64,000 nt of DNA, from positions 11,283,508-11,347,507 of the forward strand of contig CM049313.1 in NCBI GenBank assembly GCA_026874595.1, in the 5' to 3' direction. Under the pieces are notes generated by a model that was given only the letters and a program-made list of their open reading frames with translations, had not been told where the DNA came from and searched no databases. Below, one piece after another: positions 36,421 to 48,359 of the stretch. Origin of the DNA: Sipunculus nudus. Taxonomy: Eukaryota > Annelida > Sipuncula > Golfingiida > Sipunculidae. Made by a program: the position numbers and the translations under genes. Every line of letters starts with the position of its first letter. The first letter of the stretch is position 1.

Positions 36421-38903
36421 TTTCTTATTTTTCCCCCCATTTTCTTACTGCAATTCATGATCTACTTTTGTTTAAAGATTTGCATAAATTTATTGTTTAA
36501 AAGTCGTATTTTCTCGAGTAACGGGCCACACAAAAACGCACATAGTCACTTTTAGCGGTTGTATGTATTTGATTTAATTTTACTGAAAATGATTTAGTTT
36601 ATAAAATATTTGTATTCTTAATCTTAACGAGGGCCAATTTAAATTCAATATACCAATATGCTCTCTCTATTCCTTTTATATAATCATTTATAATTATTAT
36701 TCTTGTTTAGTTAACATAGTGAATCTTTGAGGTTCTATCAAAATTTCACCAATGTATCTTTTAGTGAACGGCGGGGTGCGAAAAATCGACATTCAGAATT
36801 AACCAAGCTCTTGGCGTGAAGCTTACGGTTGGCAAATGAAGCTCGGCGTTCGCCATATTGGAATCTTACAAATAAACTACAAGCACGGTTTGTTTTACAT
36901 GTTTGACCGTGAAGGTTATGGATATAACTGTAAGGACTTAACAGCAAGGTGTTATGTATTGCAGAGCAAGGTGGGAGGACTGTAGAGAGCGTAATGAAAG
37001 CGTTTTATCTTAGAATGCAATATGACGTTTTCGTCTCCATTTTTAAAAGAGTTCACCGTAAGTAACATAAAAGTCGATCTTCAAACAGTTTGAATTCCAT
37101 TCGTCTTCTTATTTGTATAAGGAAACGTTCCGCCTTAGAAACATATGAAATATTATAAATTTATTGGAAGAATCCGATACGTACGTATTATATACTGGAA
37201 AATACGATACGAATATTGAGTATTTATCATACGACGTTGTGGTAAGAAATTACGAAATCGTGAAGTATCCTGATTTCGTAACGTGTATACTTGACTGTAA
37301 CCAATAGGGACATCTTAAGTCTGGTCTTTATTTCACAGACTGTGTTCTCGGACCTCATGAATGCTGCAAATGACAGACGGATTTTAAGGCGAGATGTAGC
37401 ATGAACTCGGCTGCTTTAACTCTCACATGTTAATAGGGTTAGAGCAGTATCTGTTGTGGAAGGCGAATAAAAGCCGATTATAATCATTCACTGTCTGTGA
37501 GACAATTTGCCTCCAGTGAAATGATTAAAAGTTAGCTGATAGCGGATCAGAGAGAGAACAGGGCTGGGACTTTCAGCACTGATGAATGAAACCACAAAGA
37601 ACCCTTGAGGGTCAATTAGCCAAGTCTGTGCTGAGAAATGGGCACATACGAATTGTAAATAACAGGTGAACGGTGTGAAGTCAATCTGGCTCCAGGCAGA
37701 AACACTTTACTTAATGAATCAGTTGCCTACAGGCCAGTGTGGGGGCTAAAATTTTTGGAATTATTCCCTTCGTTATACTCTTGCGTGGCCGAGAGGTCGG
37801 CTATTGGCTTTTTTGAATACGACGGGCTTTAAGGTTGACTAAGGCTTATATTTGTGCCCTCGCAAATTGCTAGCTTAAAATTAGATCATCAATTGTCTGT
37901 CCGTACGTTAGAGCTCTAGGGGGTCATACATGGTCGAGAACCTTTTCACCGGAAACTCTGTCTGAAAAAAAGTAGACTGGCTCCCCTCCTTTCATGCGTC
38001 TAAAGAGAGGATATAGATGATAATATAAGAGGATGATTCCTACCACTTTAACAAATCATAATGCCAGCAAAGACTGTCTGACAGAAATCATCAATATCTT
38101 TGCAGTATACCTTTTTTCTATGTTTTTCGAGAGGCCAAATATGTCTCAGTAGTTGACCTTCCGCAAGGAGATGATCTTAGTTAAGTAGAGACAAGTCCAT
38201 AGGGCAGATTCCTCAGCCAATGGTGAAATTTTTATTTAAGCCACAAACAATTATACGGAATCTGAAAACAAAATATTCAGCGCGAACTAATAAATAATAA
38301 AAAAATCCGCCAGGACACTACGGGGAAAATTTGCAGGATTGCCAGAAAAAAAAATTTCAGTTTTAAAATGGAGCACATCATGCACACAAAATTTAACCCC
38401 GTTTCCATCAACTTAAGATTTTTTTGTATGAATCGAGACAAGGGTACAAAAAAGTAGCGATACCGAAAATCTGGTCGTTCTTTGCAGAAAGAAATATCAA
38501 CGATAAAATGAGCAGCGAGTTAGTTTATTTGTTTTTTTTTTTGTGTTGCCTATATAATATAAACTTCATGGTATCGGGAACATGAGCAACAGATGTTGAT
38601 TTGCGCTCCACGCAAACCATAGTTCTCCACCACAGTCGTATCAGATGAAAGTTAATTTGTTAAATATATTCATGGACGATGGTATTATAAGGAATTTTAG
38701 CAGTGAAATCAGGCATACTAAAATCATAAACAAAAGTTTATTGTATATAGTTAGCAAACACAGATGTATGGGATAACTCAAACGAGATAATTTTAATAAG
38801 CAAGTTTTATTTGCATTACAGATTAAACAAAGATGATGTCGGAAAAAATGATAACGAATTTATAAACAACTTTTCCGTTGACATATTTTGCCACTCAATA
38901 TAT

Positions 38904-38976
<73 letters not shown>

Positions 38977-39385
38977 ACAGTTGAGATACTCTTCAATATT
39001 AGGTTTATAAACCAAACTTTTTATTTCACAAATATAAATTTTCTCTTGTGCTTTTCAAAAAACGCTTGGTAAAACAATTTTTTACTTTTGATTTCAGCTT
39101 CAACAACAACAACAATAATCAATGAAAATGAATTACAGGAGGATCAAACATGAAACAGCAACAACACTTTCAAGTTCATAACGGGCAAACATATTTTAAA
39201 CCAGTTTGAATTAGAAAAAATAACAAAAAACCAACATTCATTTTGACCTTGTGGAACAGTATGGCATTCCTTTTATCGTAAGGCTCGCCATATTTAAAAG
39301 GACATCAAATACACGGCAGGAATAAACAACCATATTCTATAATTTGATTTCTGATTTAAATTTACATGAAATTAATATTTGTAAA
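36421..39385. other. unique AT-rich sequence, nothing firmly recognised
   Basis: Nearly 3 kb without a supported gene. It contains a TA tract at 38910-38973 and a weak tRNA-like stretch near 37785-37850 that was not accepted. Minus-strand frame 36738-36947 has no recognisable domain. Confidence 0.5.
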
Positions 39386-39389
39386 GTTA

Positions 39390-39606
39390 TCACATCCTTA
39401 ATATGGAAACGTTGTTTTTTTTCTCTAGTGTCTTCTCTTCACGTTTAGCTTGTTTCCTTGTTGTCACGGATTTGTATTTTCGGAGGTAAAACAATGAGAC
39501 AAAAATGACCAAACAGGCAATAAAGGAATGATGGTAGAAACGGTCGACTCGCGCCAGTCCCAGGCTAGCGGAGGTCCAGCGGGGACTTTTCTATCGTCCC
39601 TGTGGC
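39390..39606 (-). CDS. Candidate terminal exon, unidentified small membrane protein
   Basis: On the minus strand a strong 3' splice site, 'ttatcttattttatttcag', ends at 39607. One downstream frame (39390-39590, stop TGA at 39390-39392) encodes a hydrophobic run, FIACLVIFVSLFYLRKYK, followed by a basic, lysine-rich tail with TTRKQAKREEKTLEKKN. That is the composition of a single-pass membrane anchor with a cytosolic tail. In this frame a TAG lies five codons after the acceptor (39591-39593), so a different acceptor, a frame correction or a pseudogene would be needed. A second frame (39464-39604) is open from the acceptor and reads RKVPAGPPLAWDWREST. It has no ATG of its own. This is a prediction only; it could be chance. 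Confidence 0.25.
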
Positions 39607-40416
39607 CTGAAATAAAATAAGATAAAATCATCATATAAGCTAAGATATAGATTATAAATCATGCAAATATATTAGCACATGGATTTATTTGTGCATTGAG
39701 GTGTTAGGGGCGAGATGGAACCGGGTACTACAAGCGTGACCGGACTGGATATAGACGAAGTGATAAAGATCTCTTATTCTATCTTATTTGCAGATAACAT
39801 GATATTTTAGGTTGAAAATTGTAATTTCTTCACATATAACTTTCTGTTCAGCTGTTCATATTGCCGAATCAATGAAAGCAATGTTCAGGTGCGGTTGACA
39901 CCGGGCTTGGGTGACACCAGGATTCAAAATAACATTAGGAAAACGAGTGCTACCGCCCCTTAACGTAGTTCCGAAGTAAAATGGACTCTGCAGAGGTACA
40001 AATTATAGAATAAGAAAAAGAGAAGACCGGCAAGAAAAATCGAGGCGGTTACCTCCAATACAATGAAAAAGAAGAATTTTCTGTACTCATGCTTCTGTAA
40101 CGGGGTTAACGTGTTGTTACTCATTTATACCTAACTCCTTCGTCGTTTATTCAATACTTCAAAGTTATTCGATATAGACAAGACACAAATGTATTAAACA
40201 TACGCAAAAGTCTCATACATTACCTCTACTAATATATCGTTTGTGCGCAATTCTAATAATTTACTTGAGTGTTTTATAGCTTGAGGGCTAGGGGAACTAT
40301 ATTACAAGAAGGGTATTTTAATGTTAATTGATCAGCTTTCTGGAATTAAAGTTTGATATGCATGGGGATAGGAATAATCTTTACGCAGTTAGCTTTCACT
40401 ATAAAAGCTATTATAG

Positions 40417-40482
<66 letters not shown>

Positions 40483-40625
40483 TATATATACTCTATTTCT
40501 GCTTTACGGAAAACCTGTAAATTTTTCAGAACAGCAAGCCGTGTTGGAAATCAATGTTTAGTCATTAGAGACAGGTTATGTTCAATAATTAAACATTTAC
40601 ACTTACAAAACACCCTTCATTATGA
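39607..40625. other. unique sequence with long (TA)n
   Basis: This could be an intron if the two candidate exons on either side are real. It contains a TA tract at about 40418-40480 and no other recognised feature. Confidence 0.4.
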
Positions 40626-40765
40626 TTATTGTGAATGGAGTGGAACGGAAATGGGTTCATACCATCTGCTCGTTCTGAACATTTCCCGCCAGTTGCCCTG
40701 ACGACCGGCACGTGGTCCCCATTTCGGTCTTCCTCCACCGACCCTCAGCATACCTCTCATATAAT
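40626..40765 (-). CDS. Candidate exon, unidentified Gly/Arg-rich peptide
   Basis: On the minus strand a good acceptor, 'tctttaatttcttcag', ends at 40766. It is followed by an open frame of 45 codons reading YMRGMLRVGGGRPKWGPRAG then RQGNWREMFRTSRWYEP and a stop at 40626-40628. The composition (Gly, Arg, Trp) is unlike the surrounding AT-rich translations. A possible donor, ATG|GTATGA, inside the exon could splice it to the candidate exon at 39606, giving a stop five codons later. No protein family was recognised, and upstream exons would lie to the right but were not identified. Confidence 0.25.
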
Positions 40766-40930
40766 CTGAAGAAATTAAAGAAACAGATCTATATGATACA
40801 GTATGACAATCATAAACTGTTTTCTCTGCATCAAATGACATAATATCTATTAAACCTGATTCATCTTCAGTAATATTCATCTTCACATTAAACATTTGAA
40901 ATTATGTTTCTATTATATCCCTAGTTTGCA

Positions 40931-41221
40931 ATTGCTGACTCCGTCAGGAGGACGTACTTTCATACCCGTTCGTGTGTTTGTGTGTGTGTGTTTGTGTATT
41001 TGTTCACGACATAACTCACGCAGTCATGAACGAGATCTCGTGAACATTTTTAGGGAACATGAGGAATGGGTCAATGAAGAATCGGTTAGATTTTGGTGCG
41101 GATCTGGCATATGATCCGGATCCAGGAAATTCATCAAGAAATATTCACAAATGTAGAGTCTCTTGTGCATGAATGAACCTTGGAATATTAGCCGAATAAG
41201 TGAAGATTAGTAGATTTCTAG
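40931..41221 (+). mobile_element. Helitron-like dispersed repeat
   Basis: It starts at 'ctgactccgtcaggagga', has a GT tract, 'catgaacgagatctcgtgaa', 'gaatgggtcaatgaagaatc', 'gatccggatccaggaa', 'aatattcacaaatgtagagt' and 'tagccgaataagtgaa', then ends at CTAG (41218-41221). The terminal hairpin segment is deleted here. Confidence 0.65.
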
Positions 41222-42068
41222 CTATTGCAATAAAACTGTTTGGTGATTCTGACAGGGGTCAACGCATTGTATATAAGAGTAAAGGCTGTAAAATGGCATT
41301 GTATGTATTGTATACATTTGGCTTTAACGATACATTATATCACCATACAACACGTATCTTTATACTTTGATCAGGATACGGTACATATATGACACATTAT
41401 AATTCAAATTCCAAACCGAATTTTAAGCTGTATATAGAAATTTAGTTAAGCTAACTGACTGTCATAAAATGAATTTCAGAACATTTATTAAAATGGATTC
41501 ACAAACAATAATACATTAGGATTGCGTTTAACTCGTTTTACACTTGAAACTCCACTTGTGATATCTTACACATGGTTCTGAGAGACTTTTTTAAATGTTA
41601 GATGTAACTTCGGATGAGCAAATATCGTCCACGTATCGATAAAGTGATATCTGACGATACCGATGCGATATCTGACTTTTTATCGCGATGTATCGGTGCA
41701 CCGGTGACTCGCCACAGACCTATAATATCCAAATTAAGTGTACGCGTTACACACTTACAATAAACAACACTGGATTCTGTAGTTACAAACGTTACATACA
41801 GAGAAAATAGTCTGGTCAATGAGCTATGCCCAAATCCTCGAGAATATCCTGAAATCACTGATAATATGAACATCCATGGAAATTTGGATAGAATTTATAT
41901 TTATTCTAATATGTCAATTTAAACTCTCTTTAAAAGTGCCACAACCACAGTCCTTCTTCCGGAAGAGGTTACAACTGGCCAAGTTTTAATGTTTGACAGC
42001 GTTTTGTGGCTCGAAGCCGGGAGATTGTGAGTTCGAATGAACTAGCATGAAAAAAATGAGGCGATTAC

Positions 42069-42136
<68 letters not shown>

Positions 42137-43000
42137 AAGGATTTTACTCTGTTTAGTTTTCATATCAATAGCCCAGTTGAAAAAAAAAATTGGGATTAAT
42201 CAATGGTAGAAACGCTTAATATGCACCAAGATATCTTTACACCCTTAACTGACTCAGGGGCGGACGGAACAACTTGGAACAGAGGGTTCAATAGAAAAGG
42301 AGGGCATGTGATCGCCGTAACATGAATCCCATGATGACGAGATATGTTCAAAAATAAGGTTGTGATGATCAGTCTCACGTAGGTTAAGCAGTTGCACCGC
42401 TGTGTTTCTGTGTTAAATTTGGTTTGGTCTTTTTTCCAATTATGTTTGCGTCGAAAAAAGAAGGGGGCGTGAGACCCTTGCGCCCAATCTGGATTCGCAT
42501 TGTGATTTTAGCGCTCCTATGAAACACACGTTATGTAAATGCAAATATAAGCAAGGAGACTGATGGTCCTGCATAATTGTATATCGCGTATTTGTGTATT
42601 CCGTTTATTCGTAAAAGATAATCAAATCATTTTGTAATCAAAATACATTTACGATTATTCGTGTAAACACTGACAATTTTAACATTGATTGCCAATAAGA
42701 GACTTTATATATTGCGAATAAATGATTTTACTGGCCTTTTTTCAGTTCTAATCGAAAGAAATTGGATTATCATAGCAGCGTGCAACAGATGATTGACAAT
42801 GTGCTGAATGCCCTTCTCTTAATGGAGCACCAAATTCCGTCCTATTGTGAAAAAAATTGTTTCGTTTCCAATCTGTGCAAATGCGACTGTGAAGCATTAA
42901 AAACCAAATAACCAGATGCAAATCTGGGAAACAATCAACGCAAATTGGATGATGAAACATTCTATTTTAAAAGTAAAGAGAAAGTTAAGTTGCAGGTTCA
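41222..43000. other. unique sequence with (TA)n and SINE-like scrap
   Basis: It contains a TA tract at about 42072-42131. A box-B-like 'gtgagttcgaatgaac' near 42028 is preceded by a tRNA-arm-like stretch and may be a SINE remnant. A 'caggggcggacgga' motif near 42255 resembles hAT-like termini. No gene was recognised. Confidence 0.45.
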
Positions 43001-43009
43001 AAGTCCCCT

Positions 43010-43290
43010 TCCCAATAACTGGCTGTGAAGACTTTACAATTACTTCCCTGTGGTTGCTCCCTGAGGACACTACAACGACCACACACGGTTTTTAGGTTGC
43101 TGGGGCCCGCCATACTCAGATGGCAATTAAGCCGGTTCCCATTTGTAATGCTGGGAAGACAATAGCTCACTTGTGGCCAAGACCTTCCTTATGGGTCTTA
43201 GCGACAAAGTGAGTGGCTACGGGATTCGAACCTATGAACGCTTGATTACAAATCTGGCACCTTTGCCATTACACCACTACGCTCCAGTGT
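43010..43290 (-). mobile_element. tRNA-derived SINE
   Basis: Read on the minus strand the block opens at about 43285 with a tRNA-like head: box A 'gtagtggtgtaatggc', an anticodon loop 'tttgtaa' (TGT, threonine-like) and a perfect box B 'ggttcgaatcccg' (plus 43220-43232). The body then runs through 'ggcgggccccagcaacct' and 'tgtcctcagggagcaac'. The head is intact enough to suggest a tRNA-Thr origin, but the stems are imperfect, so it is not a tRNA gene. The 3' end is approximate because no tail repeat was found. Confidence 0.6.
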
Positions 43291-43994
43291 AAAAAAAAAA
43301 TAAATAATAATATTGGTGGTTTTCTCATAAATCCTTACTGCCGCAGCGGCATTTATCATAAAATATGCCTTTGTATTTAGAGGGCGAAATTGTACCGCCA
43401 ACTATCGTATTTGGAATAAAATTACACTGGTCTTTAAGCACAAAATATATATGAAACTGTTCACCCTTAAGCGATTAAACTGAAAATACCCGTATATCCA
43501 AGCAACGAAAGCATAACATTTATGGATCTACGATTAACAAAGCCCATCAGAGTTTAGCGCTTTAAGGTTTTTTTTAGTTTATGCAGTCTATTTAAAGCGC
43601 ACATACCAATTGAATCATATTAAATCCATCATGTTAACTCGAAAACAACTATTGTCTCAAAAGCCTAGTTATTAGTCTGTGAACAACTATTTCGTATTGC
43701 ATGCGGCCTAAAAAAGAACTGTTGTCTTTAAAGTGTAAAACTTGAACATTGAGCAACCGAGTATATCTAGGTATTTCAAAGGAACAGTACATCGTGCACA
43801 GGGGCGGATTAGGGGGGACGCAGGGGACGCGCGCCCCCCGTTTTTCGACCTAACCATAACAATCTGGGGAAAAATCATAGTACACCAAGTATATAAAACG
43901 GTTACAATGTATGTCTGCTTATAATGCATTTAAGCGACCCCAGATTGCGCGATTACAAACTATATTTAAAAAATTTTCTACGCCTATTACAAAG

Positions 43995-44039
43995 CCCCCT
44001 CCGCCCCCCCCCCCCCTCCGCCCCCCCCCCTCCCCCCCC
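43995..44039. repeat. C-rich homopyrimidine tract
   Basis: About 45 bases, almost all C on the plus strand and broken by short TCCG/CT interruptions. The G-rich minus strand could form G-quadruplex or H-DNA structures. Confidence 0.9.
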
Positions 44040-45040
44040 TTTGCACATCGGCTCACCCGGTACGCGGCCTCACAAAGTGAGCCCCCATATTCTAGATTCT
44101 TGTATCCGCGACTTGTGCTGTCTATGTTCACATTTCGCTCGCACCCCGGGTCTAGATGAGGTTAATGTGTATTGGTAAAGCCATTAGTCACATCTTTCCG
44201 TGTCAGCTAAAAACCCGTCGTCAAACATCAAACATGCCCTATCCTAAAGGATGCCGACGATAGCAGAGGGAAGCTTTAGGGCGGCCCGTTATGTGTAATA
44301 ACGGAGTGGTCTTTGAGCTTGTGAAAAAGCAGAAAATGCATCGGAAAACCCATTAACACACTATACTGAACCCGGTCACGGAACCCTACCACAGCCCAGC
44401 CTAGCTCCATTTCAGCTCTCTGACTTAAGATATTCTAAGGCTAGGGTACTCGCTGTCAGAGTCCCATTACACCCTTCAGTGAGAAAAGCACATTAAGGCT
44501 CCATGAGGATGCAAATATTTTCGTCATTTCTAACAACGCCTCATTGCCTAAAAGTACGCTGTCAATTGTCATAAATCAGATCAACCGTTAGCTTTTTTTA
44601 GAATACTTTCTAATAATACCTTACTTGAGTCAGGAAATTCCGTTTTGACTCAGCATATTGGTAAATCCCTACGCATGTTTGTTAAATTTCTGACCGCATG
44701 CAAACAAGCATGGCTCGAACGGGGTACTTGCCGCAGCCAACTTGCACGCGATACAGGAAACGACTCATTGCCATAGAATTTCAAGTTTGGTTTGTGAGTT
44801 CACATGTATTGTTTTGTGTTAATTCATCATTCGTAGCCTTATGTTAAGATTATGAGTAGTTTACCACGATATGAATACAACATGATGGAACATCTCTGCG
44901 ATGCATTCCTCGTTATGACTTGTATCACGACTCAAGATGGGCTTACTAGCCTGCTGAGTCGTGATGTCACGGCTAAGCCTATTCTGGCTCATCAGGAGCT
45001 TTAAGTGAGCAATTTATTAGTTATATCCTGTGGCTATAAT
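44040..45040. other. unique sequence, nothing recognised
   Basis: No coding or RNA gene was identified. Upstream of it, 43800-43860 begins with a 'caggggcggatta' motif like the hAT-type ends at 42255, 45427 and 60966, but no matching inverted end was found. Confidence 0.45.
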
Positions 45041-45044
45041 TTGT

Positions 45045-45330
45045 GATTTCTGGCTCAACCTACACACCTAATAATGAACTCCAGATAATTCCGGTTAAAA
45101 ACAGCTAATATGTCGCCTCTGTGACGTATGCAGGAGCTTATCCTCTACAAGCTGTTAGTAAACACGGTTCATGCGCCAGTGTTTACAATCAGAAAAATCA
45201 TGTAACCTAAGGTGGTTGGTTGCATATATGCGGAAGCTTATGAAAGCTAACTAGTGGCAAAAACGCTCTTTGCAAAACTCTGATTCGTAAGACTTGTCAC
45301 TAGATGTCCTGTGTTTGGAATTCATGTTAC
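45045..45330 (-). repeat. Dispersed ~300-bp repeat family, copy C (inverted)
   Basis: Its reverse complement aligns to 8640-8985 and 12590-12885 through 'aggacatctagtgacaagtc', 'cttccgcatatatgcaacca', 'ccttaggttacatga', 'actaacagcttgtag' and a terminal 'gagccagaaatcac'. The sequence continuing to about 45425 ('cctagttttataaaaggtt') resembles the start of the 5.7-kb unit ('cctgcttttatgaaaggtt' near 15540). Confidence 0.6.
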
Positions 45331-45631
45331 AAACACGTGGATATTTAAGAAAACCCTTTTTGCGGTTGAACTGGTGTGTTCTGGCCTAGTTTTATAAAAG
45401 GTTCAAAGGATTAGGCAGCATTCAGTGGCGGATCCAAACCCACATGTAGGGGGGGGGGCGACGGCCCAGAGTCTAGCTTACAAGGTCGTCGAGGGCGCGT
45501 AGCGGCCGAGGTGGAAGGTGTGGGAGAGATTGTCCCCTCACACGGTATGGATAGAAAGCAGAAGTTGTAGAATATGACTCAGGCCTTACTGAGTTCAGAT
45601 ATTTCTTCAGACCATGCACCAAGTTAACATT

Positions 45632-45850
45632 TTAAGTACTACAACTATTTCTCTTCAGAGTCAAGTATACCCACGACATCCATCCTGCAAGGATGCTTTC
45701 TTCAAAGTCACTGAAGATGGCCTCTTTGTCAATATCTTTTTCATAATGGGTGGGCATCATCGCCAAACCGCTTAGCCTTGTTAGTCCCATTATGCCCTTG
45801 AAGTGGGCACTACTATAAATTGGACAGTTTGACTCTAGTATGAAAAACAA
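45632..45850 (-). pseudogene. hAT-type transposase C-terminal remnant
   Basis: The minus-strand frame reads LTRLSGLAMMPTHYEKDIDK followed by EAIFSDFEE. The pattern RLSGLAxxxxHxxxxID is typical of the extreme C-terminal dimerisation segment of hAT transposases and hAT-derived ZMYM-like proteins. Upstream residues CPIYSSAHFKGIM do not continue the hAT fold, and the downstream tail is unrelated, so only about 30 residues of family resemblance survive. No inverted terminal repeats were located around it, although a 'cagtggcggatcc' hAT-like terminus lies nearby at 45426. Confidence 0.4.
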
Positions 45851-46469
45851 AGAATGACAGACAGGCCTGTATCAATTTTACACTTTAATGTTTTGCTCTG
45901 GGATGAAATTGGAAAGCTTTAGTTTCCTCAGATGAGAGACCCTCTGGCAAGTAGCCATACACTTTACCTTAGAGCTAATCAGGTTTAGAAATGTTAAGGT
46001 TTATATTTAGGTATGCTAGAAATTTTAATTGTCAAGACATGTACATGCTTTTGTAGGAGTAATGTATTACTTCAAATTCTTACTTTCAGCAATTGTCCTA
46101 CTGCACTTTGGCCTAAGAAACTGTTTGAGAGAATTTTGCCTTTTCATTTTGACATTAGCATGCGGTTTCAGTTCCAGAGAGTTTTTGTACATAACATGTG
46201 CTCTAAGACACACAGCACTGACTAATGGCTGAACAAGTTGGGTAAGATAAAGCTACTTCAGGCTTTCTGCACAATTGGATGGGATAGCCAGGGCATCAGG
46301 TCAACTCACACTAATGTCAGCTCATGATGGTTATACTATACATGTATTTACATTAATGTTGTTTCACTAGGCTGGTATCAGCTTAATTCTCCACTGGAGC
46401 TGCTTATGCAGTGCACAGCTCATTAACAGCCACACACATGCCTACCACCAGGGTGCTGGATTACCTCTC

Positions 46470-46549
<80 letters not shown>

Positions 46550-47430
46550 ACACACTTTTGTTTGCCAGAAAGGTTTTAATGGTTAACATAATTTATCACG
46601 TTGCATGTAAAATCAGTGACTTGCTGATCTGCATGGTCCTAACACTGTTGCACTTGACTTTATCACCCAGTGCAGCCAGTACAAGAACTTGATTCAAGTG
46701 AATACAGTACAGGAGATATGAGACTTTATTCCTTAGCATTTACTTATGTGACAAGTTAATATTTCTGGTACTGTTTTTTATTTGGTTATTTCATGCGGTG
46801 CTGATAACCAGAAGATATATTTTACCTTCAAGAAGTTGATAAGGAAAACGTAAAAAAGTAAATTTTATCCAGGACACATTTACAATTTTCATGAGCCCGA
46901 AAAATCCTCAAGGAGGGGGGGGGGGGGATCGTTGTTTTCTCTAGCCCATAAGAATGGACTCCTCAATTACCTTTTTAGTGACTAACGCAATTATTTGGAG
47001 TCCATAAATTGCATCTGCAGTTCACTGTGATTATATCACTCCATACACAACTGTGAGATTTGACATATATCAACTGATAAATTTTCATACTTCTATGTGA
47101 ATTGTTTATATGACCACTGAAAAACATTACTGTTCTATTCTCAGCACTATTTAGCACCAAGGAAGTGAAAATATGAACATCCTAGTACACGTACAGACCC
47201 AAAGCATTATGCAGGACTGCCTCTGATTGCAAGATGTCTGCCGGGCTGTAAATGCTTCAATTCCTTCTGGACAAATTAATCAGTTACCGATGCTTTTTAT
47301 TACAGGCCTTTCGACATATTACATAGTTTGAACATTGGTATGTTAAAACCATAGGAAATATTTTCATTTAATTTTCTTTCTAAAAGTAACATATTGTATC
47401 GTGCTTTAACCCCAGTTAGCCATTTGGTGG
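45851..47430. other. unique sequence with (CT)n(AT)n and G run
   Basis: A compound microsatellite, CT at 46472-46510 passing directly into AT at 46510-46546, and a G run at 46915-46927. Short frames at 46013-46232 and 46411-46692 show no recognised domain. Confidence 0.55.
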
Positions 47431-47500
47431 GCCGGCGACGCAACAGGTTTCAAGTTTCATTCAAGCAACAGAAACTTGAAACCTGTCACGTCGCCGTCGG
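47431..47500. repeat. Near-perfect hairpin (inverted repeat)
   Basis: Left arm 'ggcgacgcaacaggtttcaa' plus 'gtttc'; right arm 'gaaacttgaaacctgt' plus 'cacgtcgcc'. The arms are about 25 bases each with a loop of roughly 13 bases. It could be a foldback relic or a transcribed hairpin; nothing decides between these. Confidence 0.8.
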
Positions 47501-47773
47501 CGGCTATTTTTTCTGAAGACTACCGAGTTAACAATAATCAATTTGCGGCCAGAATCTGGTTTCCGAGAAATACAAAAGGTGCTTGTAAAACGTAAATCGA
47601 TTGGTACTCAGGCATTACTGCAAATGTCATGTTATGTTCAATTATTATCTGTAAACCTTTTATCTATTTTCTATTTTCATTTTAAATAAAATTGAACATT
47701 TCATCTCGTTGTTAGAGTTGAAAGAAGTACTCGAGTCCGAACGATTTTTATCACGTACTAGAATCCAGAATTA

Positions 47774-48099
47774 CGGTGGCTCGTATAGGATATGCACAAA
47801 ATTATTTTTTATCTCGTTCCCACGCGATAGTATCTCGTTCCCACGCGATAATTATCTCGTTCCCACGCGATAATTATCTCGTTCCCACGCGATAATTATC
47901 TCGTTCCCACGCGTTAGTATCGCGTGGCCACGCGATAATTATCTCGTTCCCACGAGATAGTATCTCGTTCCCACGCGATAATTATCTCGTTCCCACGCGA
48001 TAATTATCTCGTTCCCACGCGTTAGTATCGCGTGGCCACGATACTATCTCGTGGGAACGAGATAAAAATAATTTTGTGCATGTCCTATACGAGCCACCG
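47774..48099. mobile_element. 326-bp MITE with TA target duplication and internal palindromic array
   Basis: The ends are inverted repeats of about 58 bases differing by one substitution and a one-base T indel. Both start CGGTGGCTCGTATAGGA and are flanked by TA (47772-47773, 48100-48101). Between them lie about eight tandem ~22-bp units, 'atctcgttcccacgcgataa', with variants, plus a perfect 20-base palindrome TATCGCGTGGCCACGCGATA at 47918-47937. TA flanks and long TIRs suggest a Tc1/mariner-related non-autonomous element, by inference only. There is no coding capacity. Confidence 0.85.
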
Positions 48100-48359
48100 T
48101 ACAGAATATATAATATATAAACTTATTTATTTAACATGGATTGTACAAATAGTTAGCATAACTATTCACAAGGCACTCTCCATGGCTCCGATGATGTAGT
48201 CTGTGGAGGTTGAAAAAAAACCAGGAGGAATCAGGAATCGGTTACATCATTCGGCACATCACTGTAAACTTCTAGCAATGTAAGTTCCAAATTGAGTCCC
48301 TCAGACATGGATTTAAACCTGTGCAGCTAGTATTATTTCTGGAAATGCAGAAGCAGATC

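Noticed and set aside
37785-37850. tRNA-like stretch with 'gtggccgagaggtcgg' resembling a Ser/Leu tRNA box A
   Set aside because: No proper box B and no cloverleaf; at best a very old SINE scrap.
41990-42050. Box-B-like 'gagttcgaatgaac'
   Set aside because: No matching box A at the right distance and no SINE body; mentioned only within the surrounding region.
47811-48060. CRISPR-like look of regularly spaced 22-bp repeats
   Set aside because: There are no spacers, the units are adjacent and inside a TIR element, and the genome is eukaryotic.
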